Part shown: positions 8,470 to 15,111 of the stretch, piece after piece
Numbering within the stretch: the stretch's first letter is position 1
Layout: each line of letters opens with the position of its first letter
Assembly: GCA_015485715.1 (NCBI GenBank)
Contig: WFTA01000075.1
Location: 1 to 21,478, forward strand
Direction of reading: 5' to 3'
DNA from: Patescibacteria group bacterium
GTDB lineage: Bacteria; Patescibacteriota; Patescibacteriia; WFTA01; S139-112
Length of the DNA: 21,478 nucleotides
The notes under the pieces: generated by a model
Told to the model about the DNA's origin: nothing
Seen by the model: only the letters and a program-made list of their open reading frames with translations
Databases searched by the model: none
Program-made: the position numbers and the translations under genes

Positions 8470-8498
8470 ATTTTAAGATGGATACAGATTTAAGTCAA
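8470..8498 (-). promoter_or_regulatory. promoter of the ECF sigma operon
   Basis: Minus strand: TTGACT (8498-8493), a 17-base spacer, TAAAAT (8475-8470); each hexamer matches consensus at 5 of 6. It lies about 40 bases before the sigma ATG. It looks like a housekeeping promoter rather than an ECF one, so the operon may be expressed constitutively and held in check post-translationally. Confidence 0.65.
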
Positions 8499-8561
8499 TG
8501 TGTGTCTTTACATAATCTAATTTTTGGTGTTAAATGTTAAATTCTGCATATTTATAGGAAT

Positions 8562-9364
8562 ATGAATTTTGATCATGAAAAAATAAGACATGGCGAGAGT
8601 AAAGACAATGAATACTTTTCTCACATATGTAAAATTGTTTTAAGAGTATTGAAATCGCCTTATATCAGAAAGTTATTTCATTTAAAAAACATCAACCCTT
8701 TTAAGTTAAAAGGAGAGGATTATTTAAAAAGTAATTGGAAAAGGGCTTTTGATGTAACTGTTGCGTTTCCTGCCATTCTTTTTGCACTTCCAATTTTGTT
8801 CAAAAGAGGATACTTGAAGTAGATATTAGAGAATTAGAAGAAATAGAAAGAAAATTTTCGGGAGAAGGGTTTGTCTATACATTTCACTCTTTTTCTATGT
8901 GGAAGATTCGTTCTATGATTCCAGGTGCAGATAAAAAATTTAACATTGAGAAGCTGGTTGGTAAGAGTGAATTAGAAGATCCACGTGTAACTCAAGTAGG
9001 TAAAATTTTAAGAAAATATAAATTAGATGAGATCATTCAATTACTATATGTTTTGACAGGCGAGATGTCTATAGTAGGTACTCGACCCATGAGTATTAAA
9101 TTCTTTGATTTTTTAATAAATAACTTAATAAGAGATAAAGTATATTTAGATGAATGGATCAGATGTTATAATTCCTTGCCTAAAGGATTAACAAATGTGG
9201 CATATATACTTGGTATAAATACGAAAAATAATAAAAACAGAAAGCATCCCGATATGTTTTATTTTAAAAATGCAAGTTTAAAGTTAGATATGTATATTTT
9301 ATGGAAAACCATACAGGCTATTGTGCAGAGCGACAGATATAGAAGGAGAAGGAAGAGAAAATAA
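8562..9364 (+). pseudogene. polyprenyl-phosphate sugar-phosphate transferase, broken
   Basis: Family PF02397-like initiating glycosyltransferase (WbaP/EpsL type), which loads the first sugar phosphate onto a lipid carrier for surface glycans. The first piece (8562-8822) has the entry signature KRAFDVTVAF and the start of the membrane hairpin, then stops. The second, in another frame (M at 8897), has MWKIRSM, KLDEIIQLLYVLTGEMSIVGTRP and the C-terminus. Reading through in the second frame before 8897 recovers VQKR, the family RQxR region. About 15 residues normally found between the membrane segment and that motif are missing, so this looks like a small out-of-frame deletion rather than a single-base error. 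Original length would be about 280 residues. Alone and plus-strand, it has no sugar-pathway neighbours. Confidence 0.8.
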
Positions 9365-9457
9365 ATAGAAAGGACAAAAGAAAGGAATTTAGAGTATGAA
9401 GGTAAAAAGTAATTTTGAGATTAGGTATTTTAGGTGTTTGTCTAAGATGTATTTTTG

Positions 9458-9529
9458 CGCCGCCAAGGGGAATCGAACCCCTGTTACCAGATTGAAAGCC
9501 TGGTGTCCTAACCACTAGACGATGGCGGC
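9458..9529 (-). tRNA. tRNA-Glu (UUC)
   Basis: Complete cloverleaf on the minus strand: acceptor GCCGCCA/TGGCGGC, anticodon stem CCAGG/TCTGG (one wobble pair) with loop CTTTCAA (anticodon TTC), T arm AGGGG-TTCGATT-CCCCT, discriminator G. CCA is not encoded; the next bases are CAA. Confidence 0.97.
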
Positions 9530-9651
9530 ATATAGATTGCGTTTAAAATAAAAATATACTATATTTATAGTAGTTTTTCTGTAGGTCTTTAAGGTTTTCT
9601 GTATTATTATACATAAATTTGAAAAAATTTCAATAGAAAGGGGGTGAAAAC

Positions 9652-9972
9652 ATGACAAGTAGACATTCTTGCCATAAATTATCTTATATTTTGGTGATAA
9701 TAGGAGGTTTAAATATCTTCATCATTGGTTTATTTGATGTTGATATAATTATGAAGTTGTTTGGCAGTGCTCTCGGCAGAATTATATTTATCGTCATAGG
9801 GCTTGCAGCAGTATATGAGCTTTTCTCACATAAGAGAGTGTGTGAAGAGTGTGGTAAAAAAGGGAGTGATGATCAGGCATCCTCAGGTCACCATACTGAG
9901 GGGAAAGAATCATCTCCACAAAACCAAGAAGAAAGGGAGGATGTATCTTCTGATTCAAGTTATAAGATGTAA
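9652..9972 (+). CDS. small DUF378-type membrane protein
   Basis: 106 residues. Two membrane segments (about 11-28, YILVIIGGLNIFIIGLF, and 42-58, GRIIFIVIGLAAVYEL) match the DUF378 pattern, a family of small two-span membrane proteins of unknown function. After the second span comes CEECGKK (64-70), a possible metal or redox Cys pair, then a polar Ser/Glu/Gln-rich tail of about 35 residues that the family usually lacks. It has one of the few clear Shine-Dalgarno sites here (GGGGGTG, 7 bases before ATG). tsaD follows 3 bases after its stop, so the two are probably cotranscribed. Confidence 0.82.
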   Translation: MTSRHSCHKLSYILVIIGGLNIFIIGLFDVDIIMKLFGSALGRIIFIVIGLAAVYELFSHKRVCEECGKKGSDDQASSGHHTEGKESSPQNQEEREDVSSDSSYKM

Positions 9973-9975
9973 TAT

Positions 9976-11031
9976 ATGAAAATATTAGCTATTGAGACAA
10001 GCTGTGATGAGACATCAGCAGCACATATTGATGTTGACTCATCTAAGATACATATTATAAAGCAGTCAACTTCAACTTCAGCTGAATTGCAGAAAAAATA
10101 TGGAGGTATAGTTCCTGAAGAAGCAGCCCGCAAGCAGGTAGAGTATATTATGCCTGTTGTGGAAGATGTGATGGGTAGAAAATATAAAGACAAAGATATA
10201 GATGCTATTGCAGTTACATACGGTCCCGGTCTTGCTGTGTCTTTGCAGGTAGGAATAGATACAGCTAAAACTCTATCATATATATTCCAAAGGCCGCTTA
10301 TTCCTGTAAATCATCTGGAAGGACATATCTACTCTCCTTTTATACCTGAGAAAGGAAAGGGTATATACAGAGACAAAATCAGATTTCCCTCTCTTGCTTT
10401 GATTGTTTCAGGAGGACACACTCTTCTTGTTTTGGTAAGGGATTATTTGAAGTATAAAGTAGTAGGCCGAACCCGTGATGATGCAGCAGGGGAAGCTTTT
10501 GACAAGGGGGCAAAGCTGTTGGGACTTTCCTATCCCGGGGGACCGCAAATATCTGTACTTGCTGAAAAGGGAGACGAAAAAGCTTTTGATTTTCCCAGAG
10601 GCATGATAAAAAGCTCTGATTTTGATTTTTCTTTTTCAGGTTTAAAGACTGCACTTTTGTATACTCTGCAGAAGATAAACAAGCAAAAGATAAAAGGAAG
10701 ATTACTTTATAATTTATGCGCATCATATCAGAGAGCTATAGTGGATGCTCTTGTTATAAAAACCCAGAGGGCAGCTGAAAAATATACAGTAAAGTCTGTT
10801 TGGATAGGAGGCGGGGTGTCTGCAAATAATTTATTGCGAAAAGAGATGGAAAGAGCACTTGATGTGCCTTGCTATATATCTCCTTTGAAATACACAACAG
10901 ACAATGCGGCTATGATAGGTTTTGCAGGATATTTAAGATTTCAAAAAGGAGACTGGCTCTCTTTTAAGTCCAGAAAATTTTTTAATTTGTCAGCAAAACC
11001 CAATCTGTCTTTGATTGACAATAGAAAATGA
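9976..11031 (+). CDS. tsaD: tRNA N6-adenosine threonylcarbamoyltransferase TsaD
   Basis: Catalytic subunit that transfers threonylcarbamoyl from TC-AMP to A37 of ANN-decoding tRNAs. 351 residues, normal length. ASKHA-fold motifs in order: IETSCDETS (7-15), the metal site H113-L-E-G-H117, SGGHT (145-149), DDAAGEAFDKGAKLLGLSYPGG, SFSGLKTALLY, GGGVSANNLLR and TTDNAAMIG. In the VPEEAARKQ block a Gln stands where many homologues have His. It begins 3 bases after the DUF378 gene and ends 22 bases before tRNA-Gly, with a terminator after the tRNA, so mRNA and tRNA may share a transcript. Confidence 0.97.
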   Translation: MKILAIETSCDETSAAHIDVDSSKIHIIKQSTSTSAELQKKYGGIVPEEAARKQVEYIMPVVEDVMGRKYKDKDIDAIAVTYGPGLAVSLQVGIDTAKTLSYIFQRPLIPVNHLEGHIYSPFIPEKGKGIYRDKIRFPSLALIVSGGHTLLVLVRDYLKYKVVGRTRDDAAGEAFDKGAKLLGLSYPGGPQISVLAEKGDEKAFDFPRGMIKSSDFDFSFSGLKTALLYTLQKINKQKIKGRLLYNLCASYQRAIVDALVIKTQRAAEKYTVKSVWIGGGVSANNLLRKEMERALDVPCYISPLKYTTDNAAMIGFAGYLRFQKGDWLSFKSRKFFNLSAKPNLSLIDNRK

Positions 11032-11053
11032 TTTATTTATAATATTAATACCT

Positions 11054-11125
11054 GCGGGTGTCGTATAGTGGCTATTACACCAGCTTGCCATGCTGGAGAC
11101 GGCGGTTCGATTCCGCTCACCCGCT
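11054..11125 (+). tRNA. tRNA-Gly (GCC)
   Basis: Complete cloverleaf: acceptor GCGGGTG/CACCCGC, anticodon stem CCAGC/GCTGG with loop TTGCCAT (anticodon GCC), T arm GGCGG-TTCGATT-CCGCT, discriminator T as usual for Gly. CCA is not encoded; CAA follows. Confidence 0.97.
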
Positions 11126-11131
11126 CAACAA

Positions 11132-11163
11132 AAAGGAGTCCAGCTCCTTTATTTTTTTATTTT
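11132..11163 (+). terminator. Rho-independent terminator after tRNA-Gly
   Basis: AAAGGAG, loop TCCAG, CTCCTTT (11132-11150), then a T-rich run (11151-11163). It ends the tsaD/tRNA-Gly unit. Confidence 0.85.
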
Positions 11164-11220
11164 GAATGGATATAATAACAGAGATTAACAGAGGAGGGTT
11201 TTAATTATTAAGATAGAATT

Positions 11221-12675
11221 ATGGCAGAAGAGGTTAAGATTAAAATATCAGATTACAGAGATTTCGAACGAAAACTTATAAAAAATGGGGCTGTATTTTT
11301 GGACGAGATTAAAGTAAAAGATACATATTTTCATCAGCCTGCAGGCAGAGTACTTAAAATTACAGAAGATGATAAGGGTGATTTTTTGGTTGAGTTGAAG
11401 GAGAAAAATGGTAAATTTAATATTTTAAAATACAATAGATTAAAGAACTCGGATAATACTAAAAAACGTCTTGAGCGTAAATATGGAGTAAAGTGCATCC
11501 TCAAAAAGAAAAGAAGATTTTGGGAATATAAAGGATTATTTTTAAATATAAACATATTTCCAGATATTGGCAGTTATATAATAGCTGAAGGGAAAAATAT
11601 ACAAAAAAATAAAGTAGCAAGTATTTTGGGGATAAAAAATCCCCAGTACATTACAATTTCATTTGATAATATTAAAATTTTATATAATATTTTTGGAGAT
11701 AATTTGGTACAGGATGAGATAATACAACTCGATGGTATGTATAGCAAAGGCAGAATTACTGGTTATTCGTTCTGGGTTATGATAAAAAATAATAAAGACC
11801 AAGTGGTAGAAGGAAAATTACATCTACCTTTAGATAGTAGAAATAAATTTCTTGTGTTTGAACCGGGTTTTCCTGGTGATGCGTCAAGCAGACTTGAGAG
11901 ACTGTGGTTAAAGAAGTTGATAGATAGTAATTTTACAGTATTTGCTGTCAGGCACAATGGTACTTATATAAATAGTAAATTTTCTCCAGTATATATCTCT
12001 TGTGCAGAAAAACAGAAAAGAGCCAAGTCAAAAGGACAGTTATTTATAGGATTGAAAAAACATTATACCCTATATGACTGGATTTTTGAGCCATATGTTA
12101 TAGTTACATCTCTTAAAGGTAAGTATAAAATCTATCTAGCAGGCCATTCTTTTGGCGCTTTAGCTTGTTTATATGCTTTGTGTTTGATAAATAGAGAAAG
12201 AAGTACATTACTTAAAAATATAGTTAGATATGTATCTTTAGCTGGTGCTATAGGGAGGATTAGGTCAGGTAATGATCCTATACTCATTCAGTGGAAGAAA
12301 TATTTAGATATACATTACAAGAAAATAAGAAATAAAATTAGTATAGGAAGTCCTGATAAAAATGTTAGAATTTTAAAAAGTGTATATAATGAGGTTCATA
12401 AAGAAGTGAAAAATCTCTCTAGGAATATAGATTTTGTTTTACTAAGTCCGTGGGGCGATACTTATGATTCAGTGGATGAGCTTTGTCCTGTTACAGAGTC
12501 TTTGGATCTTATAATGTCTGCGAAAAGAGGCAAGTTGATTATAGATAAAGATCAAAAAGGTAATATTAAACAAGGAAGGCTTGCACATGATTTGGATAAT
12601 CTCACTTCTGATAAATTTTTAGATTTGATAGAAGGTAAAGTTTCCAAATACGAAGGATTACGGTTTAGTAATTAA
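11221..12675 (+). CDS. CYTH-like domain fused to an alpha/beta hydrolase
   Basis: 484 residues, two modules. Residues 1 to about 155 resemble a CYTH (CyaB/thiamine-triphosphatase) domain: an N-terminal EEVKIK strand, a helix (DFERKLIKNGAVF), then VKDTYFHQPAGRVLKI, repeated basic strands (KKKRRFWEYKG) and AEGKN near 122. The usual ExExK metal motif is degenerate (EVKIK). From about 190 the protein is an alpha/beta hydrolase: the strand LVFEPGFPG, nucleophile elbow G308-H-S310-F-G312, and plausible acid and base in LSPWGDTYDSVDEL and GRLAHDLDNL. The substrate is unknown; CYTH domains bind polyphosphate or nucleotide triphosphates, so a phospho-ligand-gated esterase is conceivable but unproven. 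The PIN gene follows after 10 bases. A GGAGG lies too far upstream (about 25 bases) to fix the start. Confidence 0.75.
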   Translation: MAEEVKIKISDYRDFERKLIKNGAVFLDEIKVKDTYFHQPAGRVLKITEDDKGDFLVELKEKNGKFNILKYNRLKNSDNTKKRLERKYGVKCILKKKRRFWEYKGLFLNINIFPDIGSYIIAEGKNIQKNKVASILGIKNPQYITISFDNIKILYNIFGDNLVQDEIIQLDGMYSKGRITGYSFWVMIKNNKDQVVEGKLHLPLDSRNKFLVFEPGFPGDASSRLERLWLKKLIDSNFTVFAVRHNGTYINSKFSPVYISCAEKQKRAKSKGQLFIGLKKHYTLYDWIFEPYVIVTSLKGKYKIYLAGHSFGALACLYALCLINRERSTLLKNIVRYVSLAGAIGRIRSGNDPILIQWKKYLDIHYKKIRNKISIGSPDKNVRILKSVYNEVHKEVKNLSRNIDFVLLSPWGDTYDSVDELCPVTESLDLIMSAKRGKLIIDKDQKGNIKQGRLAHDLDNLTSDKFLDLIEGKVSKYEGLRFSN

Positions 12676-12685
12676 CATATTTTAA

Positions 12686-13132
12686 ATGTCGTCTTCTAAA
12701 GTACCTAAAGTAGTTATAGATACAAATGTGCTTATAGCAGCTACAAGGAATAAAGAGTCTTTTTCCAGAAAGATTATAAATATGGCAGTAAACGGCGACA
12801 TCTTTCCTTATGCAACCAGAAAAGTTTTAGATGAAAACAGGGCCCTGCTTGAAAAAGCTGTTTCTTGGCAGGATGAGCTTATAGATAGGTATTTTACAGT
12901 TGTGCAGGAAGTGGTTGAGAGGTATGATTTGAAAGTTGTTGATATAGACCCGGAAGATGATAAGTACATAAATGCTGCTCTTTCTGCAGGGGCTGAGTAT
13001 ATTATAACTTCAGACAAACATTTGCTTTTTTACGATAAATATGAGAATATAAATATAGTATCTCCCAAAAAATTTTATGAAGATATGGTGGGAGAGTCTT
13101 TTTTTGACTGGGACGAATGGAGATTTAGTTAG
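12686..13132 (+). CDS. PIN-domain protein (PIN_3-like, putative RNase)
   Basis: 148 residues with the PIN nuclease acidic set: D12 in VVIDTNVLI, D49/E50 in KVLDENRALL, D91/D92 in PEDDKYINAAL, and D110 in IITSDKHLL. Proteins of this form are often annotated as the toxin of a type II toxin-antitoxin pair and cleave RNA with Mg2+. No antitoxin-like small DNA-binding gene is adjacent: upstream is the hydrolase fusion, and downstream a hairpin and a 47-residue basic protein. It may be a housekeeping or orphan PIN nuclease. It probably shares a transcript with the hydrolase. Confidence 0.87.
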   Translation: MSSSKVPKVVIDTNVLIAATRNKESFSRKIINMAVNGDIFPYATRKVLDENRALLEKAVSWQDELIDRYFTVVQEVVERYDLKVVDIDPEDDKYINAALSAGAEYIITSDKHLLFYDKYENINIVSPKKFYEDMVGESFFDWDEWRFS

Positions 13133-13139
13133 AATTAAA

Positions 13140-13200
13140 CAGAATATACACATACAAACTAGAGCCGTGATGGGGTTCTAATTAATATGTGTGTATTCTG
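13140..13200 (+). promoter_or_regulatory. long two-tier hairpin in the leader of the 47-residue basic gene
   Basis: Outer 15-bp stem CAGAATATACACATA (13140-13154) with TATGTGTGTATTCTG (13186-13200), all paired with one G-U. Then a symmetric 5x5 internal loop and an inner 7-bp stem TAGAGCC/GGTTCTA (13160-13166 and 13174-13180, one G-U) with loop GTGATGG. No T run follows, and the structure ends 12 bases before an ATG, so a simple terminator is unlikely. It could be a cis-acting RNA or an operator. Confidence 0.6.
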
Positions 13201-13212
13201 TAGGGCGCGGCT

Positions 13213-13356
13213 ATGGCCAAGAAAGACAAGAAGAAGTTACCAAAGTCTGTGAGAAAGTATATTAGAAAACAGAAAGCACTTTTAAGAAGAAATTCTCTCA
13301 CTAAAGAGGAATATGAAGCGAGAATAAAAGAACTTTATAAAAGATTTCAGTCATAA
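13213..13356 (+). CDS. 47-residue highly basic protein upstream of xseA
   Basis: Begins MAKKDKKKLPKSVRKYIRKQ and ends RIKELYKRFQS. 18 of 47 residues are Lys or Arg; the first half is strongly basic, and the second half (SLTKEEYEARIKELYKRF) looks like an amphipathic helix. No family recognised; it could be a nucleic-acid or ribosome-binding peptide, but it is not ribosomal protein S21 by sequence. It is likely real: it begins just after the hairpin at 13140-13200, stays open to a TAA 3 bases before the xseA ATG, and so is tightly packed in the operon. Start context is GCGCGGCTATGG, with no good Shine-Dalgarno. Confidence 0.72.
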   Translation: MAKKDKKKLPKSVRKYIRKQKALLRRNSLTKEEYEARIKELYKRFQS

Positions 13357-13359
13357 ATT

Positions 13360-14445
13360 ATGAAAGTGTATAGTGTTTCAGAATTTGTTCAGGCAGTATC
13401 AAGCTATCTGGAAGTAGGGCTTGGATCTGTTGCTGTACAGGGGGAAGTTACGGGATTTCAGCTAACACACGGAAAGTTTGTTTATTTTGATCTTAAAGAC
13501 AAGGATTCTCGAGTGAAGTGTTTTGCGTTGAGGTGGGAAATAGGCAAAGAACTGGAAGACGGAATGGAGATAAAAGTTTTAGGTATTCCCAAACTTTTTC
13601 AAAAGTCAGGACAGTTTCATATTCGTCTGCAGGAAGTAGAGCTTGTGGGAGCAGGTGCACTCAAGCAGGCATACGAAAAGCTAAAAGCCAAGTTGGAGAA
13701 AGAAGGTATATTTGATGAAAAACATAAAAGACCTCTTCCTAGATTTCCTCAAGCAATTGGCCTTATTACCTCTCGTGATGCCGCAGCCTATAGAGATGTT
13801 TTGATCAGATTAAAAGAGAGGTGGCCTTATCTTCAGGTTAAATTTATCCATACAAGTGTTCAGGGACTGGGAGCAGCCGGACAGATAATAAAAGCAATCA
13901 GGTATTTTAATGAGAATCAAATAGCAGATGTACTGATTCTGACTCGCGGAGGAGGTTCAGCAGAGGAATTGCAGGTTTTCAATGATGAAGAAGTTGTCAG
14001 AGCTGTTTTTTCTTCCCGTCTCCCTATCATAGTAGGAGTTGGACATGAACGGGATGTGTCACTAGCTGAGCTGGCAGCAGATAAAAGGGCATCCACACCA
14101 ACCAATGCAGCTGAGATAGTAGTACCTCATAGAAGGGACGTATATATACAGATAAATAAAATGATAGAGACCATAAGCCATAGAACGCACTTGAGAGTAA
14201 GAGAGAATATGCACCAGATATCAAGAGTCATCCAAAGTATAGAAAGCTGGTTCAAAAGAATTGATGAAAAGGTTGACTACAAAATAAAGCTTTTACAGAG
14301 TGTAAATCCCATGAATGTTCTAAAACGCGGATATAGTATATCTATAAAGGATGGCAGAGCTATTACGGATGCAGCTAAACTTAAGAAGGGGGATAAGATG
14401 ACAACCAAGTTTTATAAAGGAGAAGTAGAATCTATAGTAGATTGA
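13360..14445 (+). CDS. xseA: exodeoxyribonuclease VII large subunit
   Basis: Catalytic and DNA-binding subunit of exonuclease VII, which degrades single-stranded DNA from both ends. 361 residues, shorter than the usual 400-450, with the saving in the C-terminal coiled-coil part. An N-terminal OB fold (about 1-95, VSEFVQAVSSYLE, VQGEVTGFQLTHGKFVYFDLKD) precedes the catalytic core (about 125-330) with AIGLITSRDAAAYRDV, LTRGGGSAEEL, GVGHERDVSLAELAAD (GHERD 228-232) and DKRASTPTNAAE (241-252). The C-terminus ends with the small conserved block NVLKRGYSI. It follows the basic 47-residue gene by 3 bases; xseB follows after 30. Confidence 0.96.
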   Translation: MKVYSVSEFVQAVSSYLEVGLGSVAVQGEVTGFQLTHGKFVYFDLKDKDSRVKCFALRWEIGKELEDGMEIKVLGIPKLFQKSGQFHIRLQEVELVGAGALKQAYEKLKAKLEKEGIFDEKHKRPLPRFPQAIGLITSRDAAAYRDVLIRLKERWPYLQVKFIHTSVQGLGAAGQIIKAIRYFNENQIADVLILTRGGGSAEELQVFNDEEVVRAVFSSRLPIIVGVGHERDVSLAELAADKRASTPTNAAEIVVPHRRDVYIQINKMIETISHRTHLRVRENMHQISRVIQSIESWFKRIDEKVDYKIKLLQSVNPMNVLKRGYSISIKDGRAITDAAKLKKGDKMTTKFYKGEVESIVD

Positions 14446-14475
14446 TTTATTGTTATAATTTTGTATTATATTTAT

Positions 14476-14682
14476 ATGGCAAAGACAGTTAACTTTGAAG
14501 AATTATATAAAAAACTTGAGCAAATTGTATCTGAATTTGAACAGGGTACAGTGGATTTGGCAGAAAGTGTCAAGAAGTTTGAAGAAGCTATGAAAATAGC
14601 AGAAAAGCTTAAAACTTACCTCAAAGATATAGAGATTAAAATAGAGGAAATAAAAGCAAAGTTTGAAGAAGGAGAAGAATGA
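14476..14682 (+). CDS. xseB: exodeoxyribonuclease VII small subunit
   Basis: 68 residues. The family pattern is clear: FEELYKKLEQIVSEFEQGTVDLAESVKKFEEAMKIAEKLKTYLKDIEIKIEEI, two helices that bind the large-subunit coiled coil. The ATG at 14476 (MAKTVNFEEL) is preferred over an in-frame TTG at 14461, because the family N-terminus begins there. The stop TGA overlaps an ATG (ATGA) belonging to the decayed gene that follows. Confidence 0.94.
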   Translation: MAKTVNFEELYKKLEQIVSEFEQGTVDLAESVKKFEEAMKIAEKLKTYLKDIEIKIEEIKAKFEEGEE

Positions 14683-14874
14683 CACTAATTTTATAAACAA
14701 TGCATCCCGCATTATATTACAGATCGGATTGGCCTTTGTATTTATATATTTTGGTATAGATAAAATAGTCAAACCTGCTTTGTGGGCGGGATTGTGCCTG
14801 TGTGGGTGAAGGGAAACATATCTATTTCATTTGGAGTTTTTGAAAACATTCTTGGTGTGTTGGTTCTTTGTTAA
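14679..14874 (+). pseudogene. remnant of a DoxX-like small membrane protein gene
   Basis: Not open in any single frame. After an ATGA overlap with xseB the start frame stops within six codons. A second frame reads RIILQIGLAFVFIYFG, then IDKIVKPALWAG; a third continues IVPVWVKGNISISFGVFENILGVLVL to a stop at 14872-14874. Joined, this resembles the first half of DoxX-type four-helix membrane proteins. At least two frameshifts are needed. Further decayed coding sequence may run to about 14960. Confidence 0.6.
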
Positions 14875-14981
14875 ACAAGTATGAAAGCGGTAGACTTGTT
14901 TATGACTTTGGTTTTTTTGAAAATTTGAAAATTAAAATTGATAAATTGAGATTTAAAAATTGAGAATTGAATAATTAAAAT

Positions 14982-15055
14982 GCGCCCTTAGCTCAATTGG
15001 ATAGAGCGCCTGGCTTCGGACCAGGAGGTTGGGGGTTCGAATCCTCCAGGGCGTG
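14982..15055 (+). tRNA. tRNA-Arg (UCG)
   Basis: Complete cloverleaf: acceptor GCGCCCT/AGGGCGT (G1-T72 wobble), D arm GCTC/GAGC, anticodon stem CCTGG/CCAGG with loop CTTCGGA (anticodon TCG), T arm GGGGG-TTCGAAT-CCTCC, discriminator G. CCA is not encoded; CAA follows. Its last 17 bases and 16 bases of flank are repeated at 15152-15184. Confidence 0.96.
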
Positions 15056-15111
15056 CAATCAACATCGTACTGTGCAATCTATGAGTGTATGTTATAAATA
15101 AACAAAATATA

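Noticed and set aside
13104..13134. A promoter (TTGACT) at the end of the PIN gene
   Set aside because: No acceptable -10 lies 16-18 bases downstream; the nearest, TAGAAT, is 20 bases away.
12686..13356. PIN protein plus the 47-residue protein as a toxin-antitoxin pair
   Set aside because: The small protein lies downstream behind a separate hairpin leader and packs with xseA. It is strongly basic with no DNA-binding antitoxin motif.
13213..13356. Ribosomal protein S21
   Set aside because: Length and basicity are similar, but the sequence lacks the S21 N-terminal pattern and its Arg-rich tail.
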